The notes under the pieces were generated by a model. It was given only the letters and a program-made list of their open reading frames with translations. It was not told the DNA's origin and did not search any database. A DNA stretch of 64,000 nt from Teichococcus rhizosphaerae (lineage in GTDB: Bacteria; Pseudomonadota; Alphaproteobacteria; Acetobacterales; Acetobacteraceae): the NCBI RefSeq assembly GCF_002631185.1, contig NZ_PDNU01000002.1:124001-188000 (forward strand), written 5' to 3'. A program made the position numbers and the translations under genes. This document shows, piece by piece, positions 43,711 through 51,473 of this stretch. Each line of letters opens with the position of its first letter. Position 1 is the first letter of the stretch.

Positions 43711-45199
43711 GACGGGTGCCGGCCTGGGCGCCGGCCTGGACGCCAGGCTGAACGCCGCCTTGGGCATGGCCGGCAGCGCCGCGCGGCACCAGCAGCATCG
43801 GCAGCGTGTCGCCCGGGCGCAGGGTGAGGCGACAGACGGGATAGACCACCGTGCCTGGCACCAGCCACGGCGTCACCACCCGCGCCAGGGTGGCAAGGCA
43901 CAGCACCGCCTCGGTCAGGCCAAAGGCCGCGCCGGTGCAGACCCGCGGCCCGATGGCGAAGGGGATCCAGGCATAGCGCGGCTTGGTGGCGGCCTCGCCG
44001 CCAGGCAGGAAGCGTTCGGGGCGGAAGGCGTCCGGCTCCTGCCACAGCTTGCGGTGCCGGTGCAGCAGCCAGGGCACGGCGATCACCAGCGAACCCTTGC
44101 GTACCGCCTGGCCGTCGATCTCGCCTTCCGCCACCGCCTCGCGCGCCAGCAGGGGCACGGGCGGGTAGAGGCGCAGCGTCTCCTCCACCACGGCACGGGT
44201 GTAGCGCAGCCGGTCCAGGTCGGCGAAGCGGGCGGGGCCGTCCAGCGCGTCCGCCTCCGCCTGCAGCCGCGCCAGCACGGGCGGCGACTGGCTGAGCAGG
44301 TACCAGGCCCAGGCCAGGGTGTTGGCCGTGGTTTCGTGCCCCGCCATGAACAGCACGGCGGCCTCGTTGCGGAAGGCCTCCTTCTCCATCGGCCGGCCCG
44401 TGGCGGGGTTGATGCCCTCGGCCATGGAGCGGATCAGGCTGGCCTCGTCGCCGGCGCGGCCCGAGAGCACATGCTCGATCAGCCCGTCCAGCACCGCCTG
44501 GATGCGCTGGCTGGCGCGGCGGGCGCGGCGCGGCTGCCAGCGCGGCACCCAGTCCGGCAGGCCGAGCAGCGAGATCAGGTCGGTCTGCGCCACGGCGCGC
44601 TGGTATTCGGCGAAGGCGCTGACCACGGTGGCCGCCGCGCCGCCGCCGAGCTGCCGGCCGAAGATGGTGCGGCAGATGATCTCGGCGGTGAGGTGGCCCA
44701 TCTCGGCCAGCATGTCGATCGGCTGCGCGGGATCGCGCCGGCTCCAGGCGGCGGCGCGCTCGGCGGCGGCCTCGGTGATGGGCGGGGTCAGCGCGGCGAG
44801 GCGGGAGACATGCGTCACCGGCGCCACCACCCGCCGGCGCTCCTTCCACAGCGCGCCGTCGCTGATGAACAGCCCGTCCCCCAGCAGCGGGCGCAGCGCG
44901 TGGCGCATCTGCGGCGACTTGCGCTCGAAGACGCGCGCATTGTCCACGAAGGCTTCCTGCACGGTGGCCGGGCTGTTGCAGATGATGATGTCGCGCATCA
45001 GCACGCGGCGGCGCAGGATCTCGCGCTCGAAGCAGGCCTGCGGCCAGAAGTCGAGGAAGGAGCGGCGCAGCGAGCGGAGCAGCTCGCGCAGCGGCGGCAG
45101 CCGGCGCGGCCGGGGTGGATGGGGCGGCACGAAGGGCGCGGCCTCCGCCTCCGGCTCCGCTGGCGCTGCGAGCATGGCGGAGGGGAAGGAGTTGTTCAT
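43703..45199 (-). CDS. Cytochrome P450
   Basis: Heme-thiolate monooxygenase of 498 residues. The I-helix reads AVLFMAGHETTANTLAWAW, the ExxR is EETLRLYPPVP, PERF is present (DAFRPERFLPG), and the heme loop is FAIGPRVCTGAAFG with C421 as ligand. No membrane anchor: the N-terminus is Pro-rich. P450s of this type hydroxylate fatty acids or other lipids. No ferredoxin or reductase gene is nearby. The C-terminus ends in a Gly-Val-Gln/Gly-Ala-Gln repeat that overlaps the alternative acyltransferase start. Forms an operon with the acyltransferase. Confidence 0.93.
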   Translation of the reverse strand: MNNSFPSAMLAAPAEPEAEAAPFVPPHPPRPRRLPPLRELLRSLRRSFLDFWPQACFEREILRRRVLMRDIIICNSPATVQEAFVDNARVFERKSPQMRHALRPLLGDGLFISDGALWKERRRVVAPVTHVSRLAALTPPITEAAAERAAAWSRRDPAQPIDMLAEMGHLTAEIICRTIFGRQLGGGAAATVVSAFAEYQRAVAQTDLISLLGLPDWVPRWQPRRARRASQRIQAVLDGLIEHVLSGRAGDEASLIRSMAEGINPATGRPMEKEAFRNEAAVLFMAGHETTANTLAWAWYLLSQSPPVLARLQAEADALDGPARFADLDRLRYTRAVVEETLRLYPPVPLLAREAVAEGEIDGQAVRKGSLVIAVPWLLHRHRKLWQEPDAFRPERFLPGGEAATKPRYAWIPFAIGPRVCTGAAFGLTEAVLCLATLARVVTPWLVPGTVVYPVCRLTLRPGDTLPMLLVPRGAAGHAQGGVQPGVQAGAQAGTRHG

Positions 45200-45292
45200 T
45201 CGGCACGCCCCGGTTGCACCGCCGCACAATAGGGGAGCGGCGCGCCAGGGTCACGGGGTGTCCCCACGCCGGAGTGAGAACCGGCCATGCGC

Positions 45293-45314
45293 GGGGCGGG
45301 AGAGCGCCCGCCCC
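45293..45314 (-). terminator. Hairpin downstream of alcohol dehydrogenase
   Basis: Perfect 8-bp arms (45293-45300 and 45307-45314) with a 6-base loop lie 9 bases past the dehydrogenase stop on the minus strand. No T-run follows, so it may be only a stabilising 3' hairpin. Confidence 0.38.
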
Positions 45315-45323
45315 GCCACCGCC

Positions 45324-46382
45324 TCAGGCGGCGGTCAGCACCACGCGGCCATGCACCTTGCCGTCCCGGAGGCGGTTCAGCACGGAATTCACCGCCGAGC
45401 GCGGCTCGGTGCTGACCGGCAGGGGCGAGAGCTTGCCCTGCTGCGCCAGCTCCACCACCTCGCGCAGCTCCTGTGGGTTGCCGACATAGCTGCCGCGCAC
45501 CGTCAGCGCCTTGGTGGCCATCAGCGGCAGGGGCAGGTTCAGCTCGCCGCCGAACAACCCGACCTGGATGAGCTTGCCGCCCTTGCTCAGCGCGTCGAAG
45601 GCGAAGCGGGCGGTGGCGGTGCCGTTCACCAGGTCGATCACCGCGTCCACCGGGCCGCCGCAGGCCTCGACGAGGCGCGCCGTGGTGTCCTCGCCGCCGG
45701 CCTGGACGGTGGCGGTGGCGCCGGCCTTCCTGGCGCCCTCCAGCTTCTCGGCCGAGATGTCGACGACGACGATGTTTTTATGGCCGAGCGCCTTCAGCAC
45801 CTCCACCGCATTCAGCCCGAGCCCGCCGGCGCCGACGACGACGACGGCCTTGTCGGCCGGCATCGGCATCACCTTGCGGATGGCCGAGTAGACGGTGACG
45901 CCGGAGCAGGCATAGGTGGCGGCCACCGAGGGGTCGAGCCCGTCATAGGCGACGAGGTGGCGCGGGCTGCGCGCCAGCACATGGCTGGCATAGCCGCCAT
46001 TCTGGTAGACGCCGAGGCTGCGGGCGGCGACCTGGCACATGTTGTCCTCGCCCGCCAGGCAGCGCTCGCACTTGCCGCAGCCGAGCCAGGGGAAGACGAT
46101 GCGCGTGTCGCCCACCTTCACGCCCTTGGCTTCGGGCCCGAACTTCACGACGCGGCCGACGATCTCGTGCCCCATGATCAGCGGCAGCACCACGCCGCGG
46201 TCGGTCAGCGACAGGCGGCCTCGGCTGCCGAGGTCGTAGCCGCCTTCCCAGATGTGCAGGTCGGAATGGCAGACGCCGCTATGCGTCACTTCCAGCAGGA
46301 CTTCCTCGCCGGTCGGCTCCGGAGTCGGGAACTCCATGTCCTCGAGCGGTTCCCCGCATTTCACCACGGCCCAGCCACGCAT
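45324..46382 (-). CDS. Zinc-dependent alcohol dehydrogenase (AdhP-like)
   Basis: Medium-chain dehydrogenase of 352 residues. Catalytic zinc ligands are in VTHSGVCHSDLHIWEGG and MGHEIVG, the structural zinc site is LGCGKCERCLAGEDNMC (four Cys), and the NAD fold starts VVVVGAGGLGLNAVEVL. A loop GSRGRLSLTDRGVVLPL after the first zinc site is characteristic of a subgroup found in alpha- and betaproteobacteria. Reaction: alcohol + NAD to aldehyde + NADH, substrate unknown. GGGAG 8 bases upstream supports ATG 46382. Confidence 0.93.
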   Translation of the reverse strand: MRGWAVVKCGEPLEDMEFPTPEPTGEEVLLEVTHSGVCHSDLHIWEGGYDLGSRGRLSLTDRGVVLPLIMGHEIVGRVVKFGPEAKGVKVGDTRIVFPWLGCGKCERCLAGEDNMCQVAARSLGVYQNGGYASHVLARSPRHLVAYDGLDPSVAATYACSGVTVYSAIRKVMPMPADKAVVVVGAGGLGLNAVEVLKALGHKNIVVVDISAEKLEGARKAGATATVQAGGEDTTARLVEACGGPVDAVIDLVNGTATARFAFDALSKGGKLIQVGLFGGELNLPLPLMATKALTVRGSYVGNPQELREVVELAQQGKLSPLPVSTEPRSAVNSVLNRLRDGKVHGRVVLTAA

Positions 46383-46441
46383 CAGGCTACTCCCTCGTTC
46401 TTGGACTTCCATCACGATGGGAAACCCTGGAGGCGGCGCGG

Positions 46442-47512
46442 TCAAGGCCCTGGCCGGCTGGCGGTGAGCGCGCGGCGGATCTCGGCCTCGGCCCTGGCCA
46501 GCTCCACCGTCGCCTGCCGGCGGGCTGCACGCCCTTCCTCGGCGATGCGCAGGCTGTCCTCCAGCGTCGCCACCAGCGCGGCATTGGCCTGCTGCACGGC
46601 GGCGAGGTCGAACACGCCGCGCTCCAGCTCGGTGCGCGCCTCGATGTTGCCCTGGCGCAGCGTCTCGGCATTGGCGGTGAGCAGGCGGTTGGTCAGGTCG
46701 GTCGCCGCCCGCACGGCGCTGCCGGCCTCGCGCATGTTCTGGATGGCCAGGGCCTGGGCGAGCTGGGTGCGCCAGAGCGGCACGGTGTTGGCCAGCACGG
46801 AATGGATCTTGGCCGCCAGCGCCTTGTCGTTCTCCTGGATCAGCCGCAGGCCGGGGAGCGACTGCATGGCCACCTGCCGCGTCAGGCGCAGGTCGTGCAC
46901 GCGGCGGTCCAGCTCGTCGCGCGCGGCGCGCAGGTCGCGCAGGCGCTGCGGGGCCAGCGGCTGGGCTGGGTCGGCCGCGTCGCGCTCGGCGGCGGGGATC
47001 ACCTCGGAATCGGTGCGGGCCAGCACCGCCTCGCCGGCCGCGATGTGCTCGGCCAGGGCGTGGAACCATTCCAGCGTCGCGCCGTAGAGCCGCTCCAGCC
47101 GCTCCACATCCTCCAGCAGCCGGGTGCGGTGGCCGTCCAGCCGGTCCCCCGCCGCCTCGATCTGGCCGCGCACGTTCTCGTAGCGCTGGATGATGGCCAC
47201 GGCCTGGGTCTGGCCGCGCCCGGCCAGCCGCGCCAGCCGCCCCATCAGCCCCGGCTTCTCGGAAAGCTGCGTCACGTCGAAGCCGCGCAGGGTGGTGAGC
47301 AGGCCGGAGAGCGCCTCCCCCGCCTCGCCCGTCGCCTGGTTGCGGGCGGCGCCCAGCATGGCGTCCGCCGCCGCCGTGGCGCGGCTCTGCGCCTCGGAGC
47401 CGAAGCGCAGGATGGTGGAGGGGTCGCGCAGGTCGATCTCGGCGGCGAGCTGCGCCACGCGCTGCGGCGCCACCGTCTCGCCGGCGGAGGTGCCGGTCGT
47501 CGCGTGGCTCAT
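46442..47512 (-). CDS. telA: TelA family (toxic anion resistance) protein
   Basis: Helical cytoplasmic protein of 356 residues. It shows the TelA pattern: IIQRYENVRGQIEAAGDRLDGH, LLEDVERLERLYGATLEWF, DRRVHDLRLTRQVAMQSLPG, LRLIQENDKALAAKIHSVL and VPLWRTQLAQALAIQN. TelA was named from tellurite resistance and is linked to membrane-stress systems, commonly next to XpaC, as here (start overlaps the xpaC stop by ATGA). No Ter genes are nearby. The biochemical activity is not known. Confidence 0.9.
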   Translation of the reverse strand: MSHATTGTSAGETVAPQRVAQLAAEIDLRDPSTILRFGSEAQSRATAAADAMLGAARNQATGEAGEALSGLLTTLRGFDVTQLSEKPGLMGRLARLAGRGQTQAVAIIQRYENVRGQIEAAGDRLDGHRTRLLEDVERLERLYGATLEWFHALAEHIAAGEAVLARTDSEVIPAAERDAADPAQPLAPQRLRDLRAARDELDRRVHDLRLTRQVAMQSLPGLRLIQENDKALAAKIHSVLANTVPLWRTQLAQALAIQNMREAGSAVRAATDLTNRLLTANAETLRQGNIEARTELERGVFDLAAVQQANAALVATLEDSLRIAEEGRAARRQATVELARAEAEIRRALTASRPGP

Positions 47513-48264
47513 GATGCGTAGCCCTCCTGGCGCAGGCGGTCGGCCAGCACCTTCACCTGGATCTCCAAGGCCTCGGTTTCCTCGGCGCGCAGCCGGTCGC
47601 GCAGGCCGAGGCTGCCGCGCGCCATGTCGTCGATCAGCGCCGGCAGGCCGGGCGGCGGCGTGGCGCCCTGGGCGAGCCGCTGGCCGATCCGCTCCAGCCC
47701 GTCGAGCTGGATGTTGAGGAAGCGGCGCGCCTCGCCGCTCCGCTCGGGGCGGCGCTCCAGCTCGGCGGCCAGCGCGCGCAGCGCCTCCAGCGCGGGAGCG
47801 AGGCGGCCATCGGCGCCGGCCAGCGCCGCCAGCCGCGCCCGCGCGGCATCCAGCGGGCCGGGGGCCGCCGGCGGCACGGGCTCCGGCTCGGGCGGGATGC
47901 TGTCCTCGTAGAGCAGCCGGGTGCCGAAGAAGGCCATGGCGCCGAACACCGCGGCGCCGAGCGGCGGCACCGCGCCGGCCAGCCCCGCCACCAGCCCGGT
48001 GGCCGCGCCGACCAGCGCGGCCGCCTGCGCCACCCGCCCGCGCCGCAGCCGGCGCACCGCCAGCGCCAGCAGCCCGAGCCCGAGCAGGATGCCCAGCAGC
48101 GGCCGCTGCGCGCCGGACAGCAGCGCGATCAGCAGCGCCGGCGCCAGCGGCAGCGCCAGCAGCACCAGCACCGTGCCGCGCAGCCGGCGGAGCTGCTGGC
48201 CCAGCCGCGCGATGCCGCCGCTGTGCTCCAGCCGCGCGCGCCAGTGTTCCCGCCGCCCGGTCAC
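47509..48264 (-). CDS. XpaC family membrane protein
   Basis: Protein of 251 residues with two to three hydrophobic segments in its first half (GTVLVLLALPLAPALLIALL, GILLGLGLLALAVRRL, AALVGAATGLVAGLAGAVPP) and a C-terminal helical half ending KVLADRLRQEGYAS. XpaC was annotated as a 5-bromo-4-chloroindolyl phosphate hydrolysis protein; its true role is unknown, and it is paired with TelA in many genomes. Start GTG 48264 overlaps the stop of the small membrane protein gene, and its stop overlaps telA, so the three form one operon. Confidence 0.82.
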   Translation of the reverse strand: MTGRREHWRARLEHSGGIARLGQQLRRLRGTVLVLLALPLAPALLIALLSGAQRPLLGILLGLGLLALAVRRLRRGRVAQAAALVGAATGLVAGLAGAVPPLGAAVFGAMAFFGTRLLYEDSIPPEPEPVPPAAPGPLDAARARLAALAGADGRLAPALEALRALAAELERRPERSGEARRFLNIQLDGLERIGQRLAQGATPPPGLPALIDDMARGSLGLRDRLRAEETEALEIQVKVLADRLRQEGYAS

Positions 48265-48455
48265 GAGAAGATCCGGATGATGGAGCGGAAGAAGGCCAGC
48301 ACCGTCACCAGCCACAGCGAGCAGCCGAGCAGCGCGAAGCCGCCGGCGCGGCGCAGCGCGTCGCGCCCGGCCAGGGCAATCCGATCCTGGGCCGCGCCGG
48401 GTGCCGGAGCGGCGGCCGGGTCCGGCGTGGGCCGGAGGGGAGATGCGGGTGTCAT
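48261..48455 (-). CDS. Small single-pass membrane protein upstream of XpaC/TelA
   Basis: Protein of 64 residues: a Pro/Ala-rich N-terminus, then DRIALAGRDALRRAGGFALL and a membrane segment (GFALLGCSLWLVTVLAFF). It has no recognised family. The stop overlaps the XpaC start (GTGA), so it belongs to the XpaC/TelA operon and may be a small membrane partner. AGGGGAG-like sequence is not evident upstream of ATG 48455, leaving the start uncertain. Confidence 0.65.
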   Translation of the reverse strand: MTPASPLRPTPDPAAAPAPGAAQDRIALAGRDALRRAGGFALLGCSLWLVTVLAFFRSIIRIFS

Positions 48456-48533
48456 GCCGCTGAGATTGCCCCGGCAGGCCCCGCAATCAAGCAGCGCGAG
48501 CGGGGCGGCCCAAGGGCGCCGCCCCTGTTTCGT

Positions 48534-50468
48534 TCACGCGCCGGTTCCGCGCGCCGCGCCGCTCAGGCGCCGACCACCCCCCCGCCCCGGCGGGTGATGG
48601 CGATGATGGCCGGGCGGGGCGGCATCGCCGCGTCGAAATCCGGCCAGCGGGTGGAGGGGGGCGTCGAAGTGGCTGCCCTTGTCGTCGCCCGGGTGCTGGA
48701 TGGCCAGGAACACCGTCTCGTCATCCGGCGTGAAGCAGGGGCCGCAGACCTTGGCGCCGGAGGGGGCTTGGTAGAACAGCTTCGTCAGGCCGCGCCCGGG
48801 GCCGTCCGTGTCGGCGGCGTAGAGCCCATCGGCCACTTTGGAGGTACCGGGGGCACCGTCGGTCGAGATCCAGATGCGGCCCTTGCTGTCGAAGGTGCAG
48901 TTGTCCGGGCAGGACAGCCAGCCATCGGCGCTGGTGCCCTGGTGGTATTCCGCGCCGGCATCCACGCCGGGGCGGCCGGCAATCAGGAAGATCTCCCAGC
49001 GCCCCTCCGTGGCGGCATGGTCCACCCTGCCCGTGCCGGCGCCGGGCGGGATCATCTCGATGACATGGCCATGCGCGTTGGTCGGCCGCGGATTGGCCGC
49101 GTCCACCTGCTCCGGCTTGCGGCGGGTGTTGTTGGTGAGCATGGCATAGACCCGGCCGTTCACCGGGTTGGCCTGCACGTCCTCCGGCCGGTCCATGGGT
49201 GTCGCCTTCAGCAGGTCGGCCGCGCGGCGGGTCTCGATCAGCACCTCGGCCTGGCTGGCGAAGCCATTCGCCTCGGTCAGCGGGCCCTGGCCATGCACCA
49301 GCGGCAGCCACTCCATCCGGCCATCGTCGTGCAGGCGCGCGGCATAGAGGGTGCCCTCGTCCAGCAGGTCGCGGTTCGCCGCCGGGTCGGACGGGTTCCA
49401 GGGGCGCGCGGTGACGAACTTGTAGATGTGGTCGAAGCGCTCGTCGTCGCCCGAATAGAACGCCACGCGGCCATCGGCGGAGATGGCGTGGGTGCAGCCC
49501 TCATGCTTGAAGCGGCCGAGGGCGGTGCGCTTCACCGGCACGCTGGCGGGGTCGTAGGGGTCGTATTCCACCACCCAGCCGAAGCGGTTGGGCTCGTTCG
49601 GCTCCACGTCGAGGTTGAAGCGCCCGACATGCTGCCCCCAGCCATAGCCGGCCTGGGCCACGATGCCGTAGCGCTTGTAGGCGGCGGCCTGCGCGCCCGT
49701 CTCGGCGGCGGCGCCACCGAAATACTGGTTGAAGTTCTCCTCGCAGGTGATGACCGTGCCCCAGGGCGTGTTGCCGCCGGCACAGTTGTTCAGCATGCCC
49801 AGCACCTCGCGCCCGGTGGGGTCCGCGCCGGTCCGCATGCGCGGGTGGCCGGCGGCGGGGCCGCTGATGCGGATCGGCGTGGTGGCGGTGATGCGGCGGT
49901 TGAGCCGCCCATCCTCCACCGGCCGCCAGCGCCCGTTCTCGCGCCGGATCTCGACCACCGACATGCCGTGCGCCGCCATCTCCGTCAGCGCCTGCTCCCG
50001 GCTGGGCTGGGCGCGGGCGGCGGCATCGTCGGGAAGGCCGGGGAACATCAGGTGCGGGTCGGTGTACTCGTGGTTCACCGCCAGCAGGCCATGCGTGGCG
50101 TTGCGGCTGCCGCGCGGCAGCGGAAAGAAGTCCACATAGTCGTTGTTGTAGCCGAACTGCGCGGCCTGGGCCTCGGCATCCTGCCGGCGCGGGTCGAAGG
50201 CCGGCGCGCCGGGCAGCACGGGGTCACCCCAGCGGATCACCGTCTGGACCTCGTAGCCCTCGGGCACCGCGTCGCGCTCCGTCATCTGGTGGGCGATCTC
50301 CTTGAAGGAGAGGCTCGACGGGCTCGCGGCGGCCGGGGGTCCGGGCTGCGCGGCGGCCGGGCGGGCCGAGGCCAGGAGCTGGTCGGCGAAGCTCATCGCC
50401 GCTGCGCCGCCCAGGAGGCCGCGCAGCGCCGCGCGGCGCGACAGGCGGCGGGCGATCAGCGCGCCCAC
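48534..50468 (-). CDS. phoX: PhoX family phosphatase, apparently frameshifted at both ends
   Basis: Tat-exported, metal-dependent phosphatase of the PhoX family; 644 residues can be read without stop. The Tat motif LSRRAALRGLLGGAAAMSFA, LLAVNHEYTDPHLMF, NNCAGGNTPWGTVITCEENF, FGWVVEYDPYDPASVPVKRTALGRF and TSADGWLSCPDNCTFDSKG are typical. At a run of six G (48656-48661) the frame moves: the expected ending STRWPDFD...PAIIAITRRGGGVVGA continues in another frame to a stop at 48563. At the 5' end the expected LELEDIGSNPHPEET lies in frame upstream of the GTG 50468 but without a start codon; an ATG with the right opening is at 50566 in another frame. Either a decayed gene or two sequence errors. 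Confidence 0.85.
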   Translation of the reverse strand: MGALIARRLSRRAALRGLLGGAAAMSFADQLLASARPAAAQPGPPAAASPSSLSFKEIAHQMTERDAVPEGYEVQTVIRWGDPVLPGAPAFDPRRQDAEAQAAQFGYNNDYVDFFPLPRGSRNATHGLLAVNHEYTDPHLMFPGLPDDAAARAQPSREQALTEMAAHGMSVVEIRRENGRWRPVEDGRLNRRITATTPIRISGPAAGHPRMRTGADPTGREVLGMLNNCAGGNTPWGTVITCEENFNQYFGGAAAETGAQAAAYKRYGIVAQAGYGWGQHVGRFNLDVEPNEPNRFGWVVEYDPYDPASVPVKRTALGRFKHEGCTHAISADGRVAFYSGDDERFDHIYKFVTARPWNPSDPAANRDLLDEGTLYAARLHDDGRMEWLPLVHGQGPLTEANGFASQAEVLIETRRAADLLKATPMDRPEDVQANPVNGRVYAMLTNNTRRKPEQVDAANPRPTNAHGHVIEMIPPGAGTGRVDHAATEGRWEIFLIAGRPGVDAGAEYHQGTSADGWLSCPDNCTFDSKGRIWISTDGAPGTSKVADGLYAADTDGPGRGLTKLFYQAPSGAKVCGPCFTPDDETVFLAIQHPGDDKGSHFDAPLHPLAGFRRGDAAPPGHHRHHPPGRGGGRRLSGAARGTGA

Positions 50469-50691
50469 CGTCTCCTCGGGGTGCGGATTGCTGCCGATGT
50501 CCTCGAGCTCCAGGGGCTTCTCGGCGGCGTCCGCTGCCGCGGAGGCGGGCAGATGGTGTCAGGCATGGTGTTCGCGTCCCGGATCGGCAGGCCACGCCAG
50601 GGGAGCGGGCCTTTGCGGCGCAAGGAAGCGGCAGGCCACGTCACCCGGATGACAACCCGATGACAAGTTGATGATGCTCCGCAACCGCCCC

Positions 50692-51381
50692 TCACCCGCC
50701 ACGCGCGGCGAAGAAGCGGGCGATGGCCCCGGCGGCGCGGTCGAGATGCGCCTCCAGCACCGCCACGGCGCGGGGCGCGTCGCCCGCCCGGGCGGCCGCC
50801 AGCATGGCGCGGTGGTCCTGCTGCGACAGGTGCTCCCGCCCATGCGCCGCGAGATGGAAGCGGAGGTAGCGGTCGCAGGCGGCAAGCTGCGCCGCGGTCA
50901 GCGCCAGCAGGCGCCGGTGGCCGGCGGCGGCATAGAGCGCCATGTGGAAGCGCCGGTTCAGCAGCCCCATCCGTCCTGGCTCCGGCTCCGCGTCCATGGC
51001 CAGGATGATCTCCGCCGCCGTGTCGAGCTGCGCCGGGGCCAGGCGCGGAATGGAGAGCCGCAACGCCGCCGGCTCCAGGGCGCGGCGTATGGCGTAGGTG
51101 TCGGCCGCGTCGGCGGCGGAGATCTCCGTCACCACCGCGCCACGGTGTGGCACCATGTCCACCAGCGCCTGCGCCTCCAGCTGCCGCAGGGCCTCGCGCA
51201 CCGGCATGCGGCTGACGCCGAAGCGCTCCGCCAGCTCCTCCTGCCGCAGCGCCGTGCCGCCGGGCAGGCGCCCTTCCAGGATCGCCGCCTTCAGCACCGC
51301 CTCGACGAACTCCGTGGCGGTGCGCCACCGCCCCTCGAGGGCGGGGCCCAGCGCGTCGAGTGGCGAGGCGGGGTCGGCCAT
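50692..51381 (-). CDS. GntR/FadR-type transcriptional regulator
   Basis: Regulator of 229 residues. The winged helix has LKAAILEGRLPGGTALRQEE and AERFGVSRMPVREALRQLEA; the FCD domain follows with YAIRRALEPAALRLSIPRL, NRRFHMALYAAAGHRRLL and QQDHRAMLAAARAGD (metal-binding His/Asp). It is divergent from a benzoate-type transporter gene, with a perfect palindrome between them, so it probably controls that transporter and itself. The effector is likely an organic or aromatic acid, by family and neighbour. Confidence 0.92.
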   Translation of the reverse strand: MADPASPLDALGPALEGRWRTATEFVEAVLKAAILEGRLPGGTALRQEELAERFGVSRMPVREALRQLEAQALVDMVPHRGAVVTEISAADAADTYAIRRALEPAALRLSIPRLAPAQLDTAAEIILAMDAEPEPGRMGLLNRRFHMALYAAAGHRRLLALTAAQLAACDRYLRFHLAAHGREHLSQQDHRAMLAAARAGDAPRAVAVLEAHLDRAAGAIARFFAARGG

Positions 51382-51406
51382 GCGGGCAATCCGGTATCCA
51401 TCCGTT

Positions 51407-51420
51407 GATTGGATCCAATC
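51407..51420. promoter_or_regulatory. Perfect palindrome, likely GntR operator
   Basis: GATTGGATCCAATC is a perfect 14-base inverted repeat, 26 bases upstream of the regulator start and 54 bases upstream of the transporter start. TTGGATCCAA-type cores are found at operators of FadR-subfamily regulators. Its central place in a divergent region suits joint control of both genes. Confidence 0.7.
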
Positions 51421-51473
51421 TTACGCTACCCTGCTCGCCCTATTCCAGCGGCATCGAGGGAGGCCCAAGGGTC

